The position numbers and the translations under genes are program-made. A stretch of 56,506 nt of DNA from contig NC_090619.1 in assembly GCF_004359215.1 (NCBI RefSeq), positions 2,604,303-2,660,808 on the forward strand. Reading direction: 5' to 3'. Within the stretch, counting starts at the first letter, position 1, and every line of letters starts with the position of its first letter. Shown here piece by piece: positions 1 to 11,243 of the stretch. This DNA comes from Bremia lactucae. Lineage: Eukaryota > Oomycota > Peronosporomycetes > Peronosporales > Peronosporaceae. The notes under the pieces were generated by a model. It was not told the DNA's origin. It searched no databases and saw nothing but the letters and a program-made list of their open reading frames with translations.

Positions 1-454
1 CGATGCCCCTATCTGCTGGTAGGCGGCTCGGCACTTCTTCTGGGAACACATCACGATGTTTCCACAGAACCTCAAAGAACGGACTGTCTCTCAAGGCATC
101 CCAGCCTTGAGCAGCGTACCGCTTCTTTTTGTCCGTTTCTAGGACGCTCTCGTCCATTGTAGACGACGAGCAACAGTCCACCAAGTTCTCTCCTGGAACT
201 GGTGCGACTATTTCGTAGATCTTTCCTTCCATTAATTCGGCAAGGAGCAGATCCCACGACATCTCCGGGAGATTTACTATCTCCTCGGCAGATTTAAAGA
301 CTTGCCGGAACACCTCAACTGAGGATGCCTCCGCAATTTCGTCTTTGACGGCCTCGAACACCTCGTTCGAAGGCCCGTCCTCTTTACTAGAGACTGATCC
401 AAAGGTCACTCGTTTAGATATGCCTTTGATCGTCCTAATCTGTCGGGTACTCGT
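1..454 (-). pseudogene. Ty3/gypsy pol fragment: protease-RT linker and start of RT (family A, left)
   Basis: Minus-strand translation gives an acidic linker (SNEVFEAVKDEIAEASSVEV) followed by RYAAQGWDALRDSPFFEVLW and HRDVFPEEVPSRLPADRGI, the segment that precedes the RT fingers in oomycete Ty3/gypsy elements. The same reading is open in the right-hand copy at 55735-56506. It is cut by the window edge, so whether the RT core is intact cannot be judged. Confidence 0.75.
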
Positions 455-990
455 TAGATTGGTGGCCAACTATATTCGCTCTTGCGAACAGTGTCAGCGC
501 ATTAAGCCTGCACCGTCCAGCAGTGCGCCACTGAAGCCGTTACCGATTATAACAGACTGTTGGAAGTCAGTTAGTCTGGACTTCATGTTTAGCATGCCGC
601 CCGATCATAAGGGTTGAACGGGGCTCGTCGTCTTTGTAGACAGACTGAGCAAAATGGTGCATTTAGCACCATGTAAAACATCGAGAACAGGCAAGGAGGC
701 AGCTCACTTGTTCCTGGATCATGTTTACCGACTACACGGGATGTCCAAGTCCATTGTATCGGACCGGGATCCACGTTTTACGTCTGGTTTTTGGCGACAT
801 GTGATCGAGCTGCTAGGTAGCAAGCTCCACATGTCGACCGCAGATCATCTCCAGACCGATGGCCAAACAGAACGTGCCAATCGGGTCGTGGCTGATGTAC
901 TACGCACTATAGCAACTCCCAAAGAGTGAAGCAAGCAATTACCCTTTGTGGAGTTCGCTAAAAATAACAGTGTCCACGTCAGTACTGCGG
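455..990 (+). pseudogene. Ty3/gypsy integrase core fragment, inverted inside family A element
   Basis: Plus-strand reading shows the end of the integrase zinc-binding region (SCEQCQRIKPAPSSSAPLKP), then the core with SLDFMF (first catalytic Asp), SDRDPRFTSGFW (second Asp) and TDGQTERANRV (catalytic Glu). All three DDE residues are present. One in-frame stop after DHKG and another near 927 break the frame. The flanking family A sequence reads on the minus strand and resumes immediately on both sides, so this is an inverted pol piece lodged where the protease should be. Its family of origin is not certain. Confidence 0.8.
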
Positions 991-2188
991 TACCTCAGAG
1001 ACTATGCTTCCCATTTGTTCGACAATTCTGTACTTAGGGGTAGCTTCAGAGTCCGCGTCGGTAGGGCATCCCGCCCTACTGCGCTCCTGCATTTCCCGAC
1101 CCCTCAGTGGTCGATGCAGAACTCATGCGTCTCGCACGCTGGTTCTTGCAATCGCCCTTTGGGAAGGGAGATACTTGCTGGGCGTCTTCGCCCCAGCAGG
1201 AACCCTGGCATAGCAGCGAGCCGTCATATGGCCGCACTTACCGCATTTATAACAGACCACGTCTGCATTGCCCAATTTCATTATAGTGGCATCTGTCCTC
1301 TCCGGCGACGGCTTATACCAAGCCGTCGCCGTGGCACTGTTGTAGGATTGCTCCTCAACTAAGGCGAGTAGGATTGCCTCTTCCATCGTCGACGGCAACT
1401 TCTGAAAAGGGCCTGTCGCGATGGGCCATGCCGTAGCCTAGTTCATAAGCGTGGGCACCTTAATGTGCTCCGGAATCGGACTCAAGGTAATGGACGCCGA
1501 CAGCGAGCGCACCTCCTGCACATACTCTTGCAGAGACCGCTCCGCCTGTCGCGCTCCAAAGAAGCGCGCCTGAAGCAAAACTTCGTTGTTTGGCGGCTGA
1601 TACATGGCGCGAATCTGTGTCTTAAAAAACGCCCATGTAGGGAACGCCTTAACGTCCGCCAAAAGCGCCTATTAAGCCCACTCTGAGGCCTTACCACGCG
1701 GGTGCGACATGGCGTACGACACTATCCGGCTGTCGTCCTCGATGAGCTGCGCCGCACCGCATTGATCCACGGCTAACAGCCAGTAGGCAATCGTGTGCGC
1801 TGCAGTTCCATGGGCCTCGGCTAATGCGGCCTGGCAGAGAGCATTTCAACAGTCCTGTAGAGAGCCTCGCTCCGAGCTTGCTCACGCCTCAGCTCACCCT
1901 GAGTCTGAGTGACAGACTCCGCCGCAGCATGGCTCTGTGCCTCGGACGCAGCTCTCCGCTATCCGAGCACGAATGCCTCAAACTGCTCTAACTGAGCAAA
2001 ATGCTGCTCGGGAAGATTGTTTAAAAGCCTGGCCAAGGCTTGCTCACCAGGTCCCTGCACCAAGTGCTATGGCACCTCCCGATGATGTTCGGAGTGGTGA
2101 GGGAACTGAGCCCAATCGATATTGAGGCTCAACCTCATGTACACACGCAGAGATGCGGGTCGTGGGAAGGATTTCGAGTGCTACCAAG
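991..2188 (-). pseudogene. Ty3/gypsy gag (family A, left), frame-broken
   Basis: The minus strand carries the capsid-like region (FKTQIRAMYQPPNNEVLLQA, RQAERSLQEYVQEVRSLSAS) and a zinc knuckle CYKCGKCGHMTARC of the CX2CX4HX4C type near 1255-1300, followed by a basic tail. These match the right-hand copy at 54100-54960. Several frameshifts and stops divide it, for example between 1662 and 1885. Gag would form the particle and bind element RNA; this copy cannot make a full protein. Confidence 0.8.
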
Positions 2189-2720
2189 TATTGGCTCGCA
2201 CGTCTTGATGTGCCCACGCTCTACTTAAGCACACACCCTAGCACAGCGAGGTGGCGGTTTGACCGTCTACTCTCGTGTGCCGTGAGGTAGTTGTGGTGGG
2301 CGCCTTAGCGACCTCACCCAACGCACTAAGTACTCTGGTAAACGTGTCGTCATGAGAGCGGTGATCCGACTCCTCGTGCGCACTTACCAAGTAGGAGTAG
2401 TTTTCAGACTGATTCATTTTTAATCGTATTAAATATAAATACCTACTTTAACCAATCATAAAATGTCATCTCTGTAGATAAAACTAATATGTATTGTGAG
2501 CGTATCTTTCTAGATACCTCGCGTAAGGAAGGAAGCTAGGCGTCATCCTTCCTAATGCGAACGCACCTATGTGCATCACATACGCAAGGGTGGGTCACAT
2601 GTGAGCCACACCCAAGCGGTGGGTCTAATTACTTAAATTAAGTAATTGACCATCCCCTTAAGTACACAAAGTGCACTAAACGGGGACTGTGTAACATAAG
2701 GGCAACTTTAGCCCGTTACA
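2189..2720 (-). repeat. LTR of family A (left copy)
   Basis: On the minus strand the LTR starts TGTAACGGGC at 2720. It is followed after position 2189 by CTTGGTAGCACTCG, the same primer-binding-like sequence that follows the right-hand LTR at 53861. Near-identical stretches occur at 36203-36724 and in two blocks within 52969-53860. It contains a palindrome around AATTACTTAATTTAAGTAATT near 2626-2650. About 532 bp. Confidence 0.8.
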
Positions 2721-3109
2721 AACCAACTCTTCAAATCTTCCACTTTTAGTTATGGCCAGCCCTGCATTGCCTACCCAAGACATTTTAGATCTTTTACTTG
2801 CAGTCATGGCGAGCTTTATATTGCCTACTCAGAACACTTTTGCGCTAGCGTTACCTGCTTTTGCCAGAGTTGCCCCACCACAAAAGCTTCGTACAGAATT
2901 ATAAAAAATACTTTTAGAGTAGACCCCTTTATTTAGTAATCAATACGGAAGTTGGCGGTATATTTATGAAAAGGTGTGAAATAGGGAAGATTTACGCCTG
3001 TAGACAAAATTATATTTCTAGAGGTGTGTCCGTAGCATACATTGGGTAGGGCAATCATTTCCTTTTTTTTAGAATTTTTCATTGTTATTTGTTCAAGTTA
3101 GAAAATAGC
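2721..3109. other. Intergenic stretch upstream of ALG10
   Basis: No gene recognised. Between about 2752 and 2870 two roughly 54-nt units resemble each other; both begin ATGGC and contain ATTGCCTAC, and they would encode MASPALPTQ and MASFILPTQ. They look like a small decayed tandem duplication, possibly retroelement debris. The last 60 nt before the ALG10 ATG are T-rich. Confidence 0.4.
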
Positions 3110-5139
3110 ATGGAGACGAAAAGTGTCCGAAGCAGCTCTCTTTCTGTCCTGCTACGCCCTTCCGCCCGCATTCTTCCCGTTGTCGCTGTTTTAGCTCTGT
3201 CATTCTCTTGGCTCTTCGCAATAGTAAACAAAACCGTTCCAGATCCTTACATGGTAATACTACTTCTGCATCATTGTCGCATGTGCTCCATTTTGACTAT
3301 TTATTATTGCCATGACCACAGGATGAAATTTTTCACATTCCTCAGGCTCAAAAATATTGCAAGGGATTATACGGTGTGCATATTAGTAACTTACATCGCG
3401 CATAATTGATTACTAATTGATGTTGTGTCTGGTGACAGCGGAATGGGATCCCAAAATAACGACATTCCCGGGCTTGTACATAGTGTCGACCCTGTTTGCG
3501 AAAGCAGTCTTGACGTTTAGAATTGGCAATTCTTGCTCTGTCGCAGTCCTTCGTAGTATCAACGTCTTCTTTGCGTGGGGTAATATTGTCTTGTGCGTGC
3601 TGCTGAGACGCCACGTGGCTCCACAAGACTCAAACGCGCTGTTACATGCTCTTCGCATTACGATGTTCCCTCCCTTGTTTTTCTTTACTTTCCTGTATTA
3701 CACGGACGGAGGATCAACTTTTTTTGTACTTTTGATGCTCTTTTTGGCGGAGCGAGTGGATTTGCTGCAGTATCCACCCGCTCGTGGAAGTTTCATACTC
3801 AGCGCCATGGCACGTGATGCAACTATTATATTTCATTTAGCATCATATGATCTAATTTTGATATTTGTGTGAAGCACAGAGTGGAGGTGTGGCCGTTCTT
3901 TTTCGTCAAACAAATATCGTATGGGTCGGTTTTGTTGCTGGCACGGTGGTCGTTCGCTGCGTTGAGCTTGCTCACTCTAAATTTATTTATGGGTATGTGA
4001 TCGAGTTTTAAAAATTTAAAACATATTGTAATGAATTTAATTTTGTCATGTCAGGTCATTTAAGCAAGATACCGACCCGTTTTCTGTCACACAAAGGTCA
4101 GTCCATTAATGATACTACAAGGATCGGCTAACAATGCCTTTGTCTTTAGCACTCTTCGAGTGTTTCTCAACTTTATATCGGTTGTTTTTTCCAATTCCCC
4201 GTCTATTTTCCTGATCGCATGGCCGTTTGTCGTAATTGTGGTGAGCTTTCTTGGATTTCTTTTGTCAAATGGTGGCATCGTTGTAGGTGAGGTATTGAAA
4301 CAACCGTAATACGATCCGTTGCCAACCTTGTGACTCTTCTGCAGGTGACAAATCGAACCACGAGGTGACTTTTCACGGTGCTCAGGTGCTTTATTTCGTT
4401 GTGGTGGCAGCATCTGGCTTTGGCTTTAGCCTTTTTGCATCAAGTCAGTTGCAGAAATTCCGAATGTCCGTCCAGCGCAATGCTGGTTCATTGAAGGGAA
4501 TGATCTTTATATTTTTTGTCACCACAGCCACTATATTGGTCATTTCCCGCTTTAGTCCCGTGCACAAATTTATGTTGGCGGACAATCGACACTATACCTT
4601 TTACATTTGGCGAAGATTTTTTCGAAAACACAAGATTGCTAAGTATCTTCCCTTACCGCTTTACCTTGTTTGTGGGTGGCGCTGCTGGAATGAACTAGGT
4701 AAAAAACGCATATTTTGATATCCGTCATTCTTTACTCATAGTGCGTGGATGAAAATGTGTGTGCTTCAGCTCAGAGACGCTCACCGTTATGGACATTTAT
4801 TTATGCACTCGCAGTTTGTTTGGTCCTCATTCCATCACCGCTTGTTGAGTACGTAATTATATGTTTTTGTGTGGACTAGAAGCTAAAGTTTTGGGCACCC
4901 AGGCCACGATATTACTGCATTCCGTTCACTATACTACATTTAAACACGAGCAAAGTACGTTTTGTAGCAACTGTTACGATTCACGACTAATATTTTTTAT
5001 TTGGGAATTGTAGCTATCCACTTTTCATTTATGGACAGTAGTTGCTGCGTACGTGATAGTCAATGCGTTGACTCTGTATACATTCCTATATTTTCCGTAC
5101 AAATGGGATGACGGATCCACGGCACGATTCATGTGGTAA
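3110..5139 (+). CDS. ALG10: ALG10-type alpha-1,2-glucosyltransferase
   Basis: Adds the third and terminal glucose from dolichyl-phosphate glucose to the lipid-linked N-glycan precursor in the ER membrane. The hand model has ten exons: 3110-3253, 3322-3373, 3439-3809, 3880-3992, 4055-4096, 4150-4286, 4345-4698, 4770-4848, 4903-4954, 5014-5139, summing to 489 codons plus stop. Family signatures appear in order: DEIFHIPQAQKYC (about residues 49-61), WDPKITTFPGLY, FLYYTDGGSTFFVLLM, VLFRQTNIVWVGF, GDKSNHEVTFHGAQVLYF, ADNRHYTFYIWRR, EPRYYCIPF, and the C-terminal ARFMW. The protein is rich in membrane segments, and its length fits the family. The intron at 3810-3879 needs a GC donor; the others are GT-AG. 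I see no disabling change. The start is the first ATG (METKSVRSS), just before the first hydrophobic helix. Confidence 0.93.
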
Positions 5140-5288
5140 GCATGAAGTAGTTGAGGTAATGCTGATTTCTTATTAATATGAATTCTAAGAAAATTAAAAT
5201 TGACAATTTAATTTCTAATTTCAAAATTCAAATGAACTAAAGTTGACAATTCAATTCTCAGTTTCAAAAACTTGACGCTCAAGTCTAA

Positions 5289-6849
5289 ATGATTTTTAAG
5301 GCAATCAATGCATGGGTGTCAACCGCTTCATCTTCATCGCTTCATCTTGCCGTGTCTTGTATGGCCATGCTAATAGTATACTCGACGTCACAATCCGCAC
5401 ACGATCGTGCCGTGAAACATCTCCCAACACCGGAAAGAGACGATCCAATTTTGCGTCACACGATGAAAATAATGAGAATGCAAAAGTCGGGAAAATTTCC
5501 GGACTGGATTCTTCACTACTGTTGCAAATATCTAGGCAAGCCATGGTGCGTCCGAACTTTTGGTAGATACCCCACGTTCGTCGTGCGCTCTTCTGAAGCA
5601 TTCGAAGACGTCCAAAGACCCGATTTGATGCCTTTGATAAGAGTGTACTGGGCCAAGGAATTCTCGCCATCAGTGGACCACTGTGGTATCATCAACGCAA
5701 AACTGCAAGTCACTTGTTCACAGCTCAGATGATCCAGTATGCGATGGAAGAGGTTGCACCTAAGAAAGGCGAGGAGCTTGTGAAGCGACTTGATGAGATT
5801 TCTAAAATACGAACGATCGCGTTGTAAATATGAAGCGATTGCTTGATTTTATACTATCGATGTTTTTGCCAAAGTAGGGTTTGCTGTTGATTTGCATAGT
5901 TTCGAGTCGAATCAAAACACGGAATTAATAAAATCACTTGATCGAATGTCGATTCGAATGTTGGAAAGATTTTAGCAACCTATGTGGGTTTGAAAACTGC
6001 TGCGTTGGCTTCACGTTGGCGCCGAAAAGCAATTGGCAAAAGACATAAAGGTCGTGGATGATCTTGTGTTTAACGTAATTTATCGTTCAGTTTCGGAAAA
6101 AAATCGACAGGAGGAAATGAACGAAAGCTCTCGGAAAGACCTCATCTCCCTATTTATCGAAAAATTCGAAACCGGCTACACAAAAAGCGTATACACTGCG
6201 AAGGATTTGAAATTGATGCGTGACTTTGTTATAAGTTTCCTCGTAGCGGGGCGAGAAACCACCGCGACGACAATATCGTGGGTGGTTTTTATGCTTAATC
6301 AATATCCAAAAGTCCTCAAACGCATTCGGCAGGAAGTTAATGAAAAGCTTCCGAATCTCGCAAGTGGCAAGATGCACTTCCCAACATTAAAGGATCTTAA
6401 GCTGCTCGTCTACTTGGAAGCAGTTGTTCGATAAACTTGCGAATCTTTCCCGTTGTTGCCGTCTCTGGACGTTCAGCAACGCAAGATGTGCGTCTGTACG
6501 AGGGTACACTGATTAAGGCAGGAACGCGAGTGATCATGCCTCATTATGCCATGGGACGCATGTCGACTGTTTGAGGCCCTGATGCTTGTGAATTTAAACC
6601 AGAGCGCTGGATTGATTAGAAGTCGGGTAAAATAATGGTCGTGTCGTCATTCAAGTTCAGCACGTTACTAGGCGGACCACGCATTTTCTTGGGTAGAAAA
6701 TTTGCTTTGGCAGAGGTGAACATTACACTGGCAAAGCTCTTAAGTCGATTCGACTTTCAGACAGTGAAGAGTCCGTTCGAGTTTTCGTATCAATCATCGA
6801 TTTCATTGCAGATCAAAGGCCCACTTGATGTTGTCGTGACTCGACTTTA
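5289..6849 (+). pseudogene. Cytochrome P450 pseudogene
   Basis: The start MIFKAINAWVSTASSS begins a membrane-anchored microsomal P450, a heme monooxygenase. Visible parts are the N-terminal hydrophobic anchor, FGRYPTFVV, GPLWYHQRKTASHLFTAQM (about 5675-5732, in another frame), an I-helix AGRETTATTISW, and CEFKPERWID. Decay is clear: a frameshift near 5615, stops near 5826 and 6433, loss of most of the ExxR helix at that second stop, a stop inside TV-GPDACEF, and a heme loop FSTLLGGPRIFLGRKFA in which the invariant heme-ligand Cys is Phe. It lies between two intact genes on the same strand. It resembles fatty-acid-hydroxylating P450s of the CYP4/CYP86 clan; the exact family is not assigned. 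Confidence 0.9.
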
Positions 6850-7000
6850 AAGTAATGTTACGTTGACAGGGTTACAATAGGGTTACCTAGATAAATAACT
6901 TAATCAAAGTCTCCATTATGCGTTTTGACCTTGTTCTTGGCTCGGCTCATAAAATGTCCATCCCGAAAATACATTCATTCTCGTCCACCAAGCAATTCTT

Positions 7001-9461
7001 ATGCTACGGTCGTCATGGTGTCTACGTCGCTTGCGCTGTCTGTCCACCATGGCTATGCCCACTCCTCCATCTCCTTTTCGCCGTCTTCAATATGTCACGT
7101 CCGACACAATCGACCGTCGTCTTCTGCAAGGATTGACTGCTGCAGACGACGACTCGCGACCAGTAAACCTCATCCAAGACGAAGAGAGCGCGCGACATGT
7201 CCTCAAGATAATTGAAAAATTAGGCCCACATCATTTTCATGCTTGTGACACAGAAGTAGGACAGATTGACGTGAAAGCAGTGGGACCCGTAGGTAACGGA
7301 TTTGTGACATGTCTGTCGCTGTACAGTGGACCCGAGGTAGACTTTGGAAATGGCCCTTATGTCTGGGTGGACAATTTAGACAGTGCTGAAGGAACGTTAC
7401 AATATTTTAAATCTTTTTTGGAGAGTAAGCAGTATCTAAAAGTTTGGCACAACTATAGTTTTGATCGCCATGTGTTGTTTAACCATGGCATTAACGTCCA
7501 AGGTTTAGGAGGAGATACGATGCATATGGCTAGACTCTGGAATACAGCGCGGTTTCGAAGGGAAGGGTATTCTCTTGAGTCTCTTACGGCAGATTTGTTA
7601 CTTCAAAGAAAGAAGCCGATGAAAGAACTGTTTGGGATTCCAAAGCTTAAAAAAGATGGGTCCAACGGCAAAGAGCGCTCCATGCCAACGATTGAGGAGC
7701 TACAGAGGTTTCCAGAATTTCGAAAACGTTGGATTCGGTATAGTGTTTATGATGCTGAGAGCACGTGGTTCTTGCATCGTGTCTTGCAAGACAAATTGGA
7801 CCAGACGTTCTGGTCTGAAGATTTCCAAGAAGGCGAATCGATGGCTGGATCAATGTACGACTTTTATCGTCAATATATCGTTCCTTTTGGTGAATGCCTT
7901 ACGGATATTGAGAGGAAAGGCATGCACGTCGATCTAAAATATCTAGCAGATGTTGAAAAACAGGCATTGGCTGACCGAGCGCGACTGGAAAAGTTTGTGC
8001 TATCTTGGGCGTCAAGGTACTGTGATGAAAGCGAACGATTAAATTTATACAGTGCTGCACAAAAGCAGCAGTTGCTGTTCGCGCCGTACTATGATACCAA
8101 AAAGAAATTAATTTTGTCAGCTGAACGCACGTTTGAAGTCGAAAATTCGGAAGGGTTCATTGAAGAAGGCAAGCAGAAAGCAAAGAAAAAGCGCAATATC
8201 ACGATTCGCGGATTGGGCATCCGGCCGACACTCTTTACTGCGAGCGGGCTTCCAGCGGCTAGCGCAGAAGTATTGAAAGAACTTGCAGGAAATGTACGTG
8301 TTTGATCGACACCTGCTGCTACACGTTAGTAAAATACTAATTTGTAGTGATTTTTGACTGTGATTGCTGAAGCCAGAAGCTGATCCTCCAAAGTATGGCC
8401 GTGCATATGATCATTTTGATAATAACGAGGAGGGTGCTGCCGCTTGCGTCGCTCTCAAGGCGCTTTTCGACATTAGTAGTATCAATACGATGCTTAACAA
8501 CTTTATCTTACCTCTCCAAGAGCTGGCAGACAGCAATAGCCGCGTGCATTGCTCGTTAAATCTTAACACTGATACAGGTCGCTTGTCATCACGAAAGCCA
8601 AATTTGCAGAATCAACCTGCAATGGGAAAAGACCGTTACAAAATTCGCGATGCTTTTACGGCTCCACCGGGTAAAAAGCTTATTGTCGCTGATTATTCGC
8701 AGCTGGAACTGCGGCTTATGGCTCATATTACGCAATGTAAAGCAATGATTGAGGCATTCAAGGCAGGCGGTGATTTTCATTCGCGTACGGCCATGGGAAT
8801 GTATTCATATGTGGCAAAGGCAGTGGAAATGGGCGAAGCTCTTCTGGAATGGGATTTTTCGTGTGGCAAGAATCCTCCAGCTCCACTTCTAAAAGACAAG
8901 TACGGAGACGAGCGCAAGAAGGCGAAGGTTTTAAACTTTTCGATTGCTTACGGAAAAACTGCCTTTGGATTGGCCAAAGACTTTAATATATCTCGCAAGG
9001 AAGCTGCCGAGATGTTAAAAAAATGGTATGCTGACAGAAAAGAGGTGCGAAATTGGCAGGCAAGAGCGATGGAGATTGCGAGGGAATTTGGCTATACGCG
9101 GACGCTGCTAGGACGATACCGCCGACTTCCCGACGCGATGCTCATGGATGATACAATGGCCGCCAAAAAAGCCAGAGGCCATGCCGAGCGTGCTGCAATA
9201 AATACGCCAATTCAAGGAGCAGCTGCTGACGTGGTGATGCAGGCAATGCTACGTGTGCACCAAAACACGAGACTTAAGGAACTTGGGTGGGAAATGGTAT
9301 CTCAAATTCACGACGAAATAATTGTCGAAGGTCCCGAAGAATCTGTCGACGAAGCAATAAAACTTGTCGTTCATTTGATGGAGAATCCGTTCGAAAAGCC
9401 TCTTTCCGTGGCTTTGGAGGTGGAGGCCAATGTTAACGAGTCCTGGTTTAAGGCAAAATAG
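7001..9461 (+). CDS. Family A DNA polymerase, plant/protist organellar type
   Basis: Probable replicative and repair polymerase of the mitochondrion. Two exons, 7001-8293 and 8373-9461, give 793 aa joined as LAGN|PEADPPKYG. The N-terminus MLRSSWCLRRLRCLST is Arg-rich and lacks acids, as in a mitochondrial presequence. A proofreading exonuclease is indicated by DTE (about residues 83-85), WHNYSFD (149-155) and YSVYDAES (247-254). Polymerase motifs are A, ADYSQLELRLMAH (about 537-549); B, KVLNFSIAYGKTAFG (about 616-630); and C, QIHDE (about 742-746). About 35 residues lie between SRTAMGMYS and motif B, which bacterial Pol I lacks and plant-type organellar polymerases have. There is no 5'-3' exonuclease domain. 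All catalytic residues are present. Confidence 0.93.
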
Positions 9462-10032
9462 AGAATTCTTTGTACCATCGTTTATGTGTGATTTCTCAAT
9501 GTGTCTCTCCTTACCCCTTGCAAAGTGTATGTATTGACCCCCTGTGATCAAAACCTGACATACAACGAAGTTCGATGTGTCAGTATAATGTACGAGCAAT
9601 ATTTGCTTAACTGCTTGTTGCAGCTAATGCAGACCACAGCTGCGAGAAATTTAGGACTTTTAAATTTTAAATGTATAGTGATTAAATGGCCATGTCAGCC
9701 GCTCGTATTAAAGAGAGGCTCTTACTGACAAGCTGGTACGAAAAAGGACACAAAAAATTTGCAAAACGTCAACACGGTTTCTGATGTGGTGTGGCGATGC
9801 CAAAAGGTTTTTTTTTCTCTTAATTTGAATGTGAGACTTGTCGAAACTTATACGTATTCTATTATAATAATATGGGAGATAACCTTAGCACTAATTTTAC
9901 TTATCCGGCCGAGATGTATACAAGCATCTGGATACGAGGTACAGTGTAGAAAATATTGGTGCCATGTATACGGAGTTTTGACCTCTAATATTGTAATTAG
10001 GCTAGAATTACTCGAGACGTCCAATATTAGGA
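9462..10032. other. Intergenic region, no gene recognised
   Basis: AT-rich 571 nt between the polymerase stop and the TLC-domain gene. Short open frames exist on both strands, but none shows a recognisable domain, splice pattern or compositional bias. It presumably holds the polymerase 3' end and the promoter of the next gene. A run of eight T lies at about 9807-9814. Confidence 0.5.
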
Positions 10033-11243
10033 ATGGTACAGAAACGAGCCAAGTCAATTTTTTGCGACCACTCCAACATGGTGCCATTTGCTAAAACGCC
10101 CGTCATGAAAAGCAATCACCTGACCCCTGATACGATCGACGTCGTCCAAAGTACGCACGTATTACTAGGCTCCACGTGCTTCTTTGCGCTGGTGTTCCAT
10201 ATTGTAAATCGCCTATCCGACCGCTACGTCAGAGCCTACCGAGACTTTTCGATCCCCGAGCAGGGCGACTGGTGCTCACGGTACAGTGTCTCAATTGCTG
10301 ATTGGTTACTGGGGTACAGTGCTCTGATGGCATGGCCTACTCTCTTTATAGGGTGAACTCAACGATTCACGCGCTTGTAGTTGCCACAGGAATGACCTAC
10401 AGCTTCGTGCAGCAGAAGTGGGATGCACATTTCCTTCCAACACAGGAGATGCCATTGCAGTTGGCACACACGCTATTCTCCTTTTGTACGTGCCACGTCA
10501 TTTTAGTGTCACTTTTACTGATGAGTTAGATGGTTATGTTTGGTGTAGCCTGTGGGTACTTTTTATTTGACCTAGTCGTGCTCGTATTGTGGCAAGTGCC
10601 ACTCTGGCGAGTTTTCGTCATTCACCATGTTGTTGCCGTGTACGTTAAGCTTTACACAAACGGCTTACTCTTGCTAACTTTATTAAGTGCATTCGCTAGC
10701 CTGCCGTACTTAATTTACACGATGCATGCTGGCTGCGGGATGGATCTGTACTTGCTGCAACTATTCCTTATGGTCGAGTTTGCCGTCATTCCACTTAACA
10801 TTACTACCGTCTTGGAGCAGTTGGGCTATGGACAGAGCAAGACCCATGAGTTTTTCTTCTACACGACGTACTTGTTTTGGTTCGTGGCGCGCGTACTATT
10901 GCCAATCTACAATGTGTACGTGCTCTGGACTAAAGTCATTCCGGACGCTGCTGTCGCGCCTATTTGCACGGTACCGGCAGCTTTTTGTGGTCACATTATC
11001 GCCGCATTCTGCGTTGGAGTCTTTGTCTTTGTGTGGACTCCTGACGTCTTGGCAAAGTGGCGAGTTCCCGTGCTGCAGATGGAAGAGTATCCGGATTACA
11101 TGCTGACGATGCGCCAGTCGATGACTCCTCGCTCGAATCCAATTTTATCGCCGATGAATAGTATTGACAAATGGGGCACAAGCTATGGCACCGCGTCGGA
11201 TGATTCACGGGAGTCTCAATGGTCTGTGAAGCTTATCGCCTGA
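10033..11243 (+). CDS. TLC-domain multi-pass membrane protein
   Basis: The TLC fold (TRAM/Lag1/CLN8) occurs in ceramide synthases and in TMEM56/TLCD-type lipid-regulating proteins. Three exons (10033-10304, 10352-10485, 10549-11243) sum to 366 aa, with joins SIADW|VNSTIHALVV and HTLFSFS|CGYFLFDL. Visible are an N-terminal helix (VLLGSTCFFALVFHIVN), the conserved STIHA stretch after the first loop, GYFLFDLVVLVLW, HHVVAVY, and three more hydrophobic segments up to about residue 300. The tail is hydrophilic and Ser-rich. The HH pair and GYFLFDL favour the TMEM56/TLCD group over ceramide synthase. The first intron could use a donor 9 nt later with little effect. Substrate unknown. Confidence 0.82.

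Larger units (their letters stand above)
1..2720 (-). mobile_element. Ty3/gypsy element, family A, left copy (rearranged, partial)
   Basis: The minus strand reads LTR (2720-2189), gag (2188 to about 991), then a foreign plus-strand integrase piece (about 455-990), then the start of the pol/RT region (454 to 1), where the window ends. The same family lies in plus orientation at 52969-56506. The outer parts match that copy almost base for base by eye (1-454 against about 55797-56248; 991-1400 against about 54660-55068), so orientation and order are secure. About 0.73 kb that carries the protease in the right copy is absent here and replaced by the inverted integrase piece. Frames are broken throughout, so this copy is defective. 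Confidence 0.85.

Noticed and set aside
3417..3872. 151-codon frame as a separate membrane protein
   Set aside because: It is exon 3 of ALG10 plus the following intron read through. The family signatures continue across the splice sites.
7001..7100. RxLR-like string (RRLR) near the N-terminus of the 7001 protein, as in oomycete effectors
   Set aside because: It lies in an Arg-rich, acid-free presequence of a DNA polymerase, with no signal peptide hydrophobic core and no EER motif. A mitochondrial targeting peptide explains it better. RRLR in the Tudor/MBD-like protein (about residue 156) is rejected for the same lack of a signal peptide.
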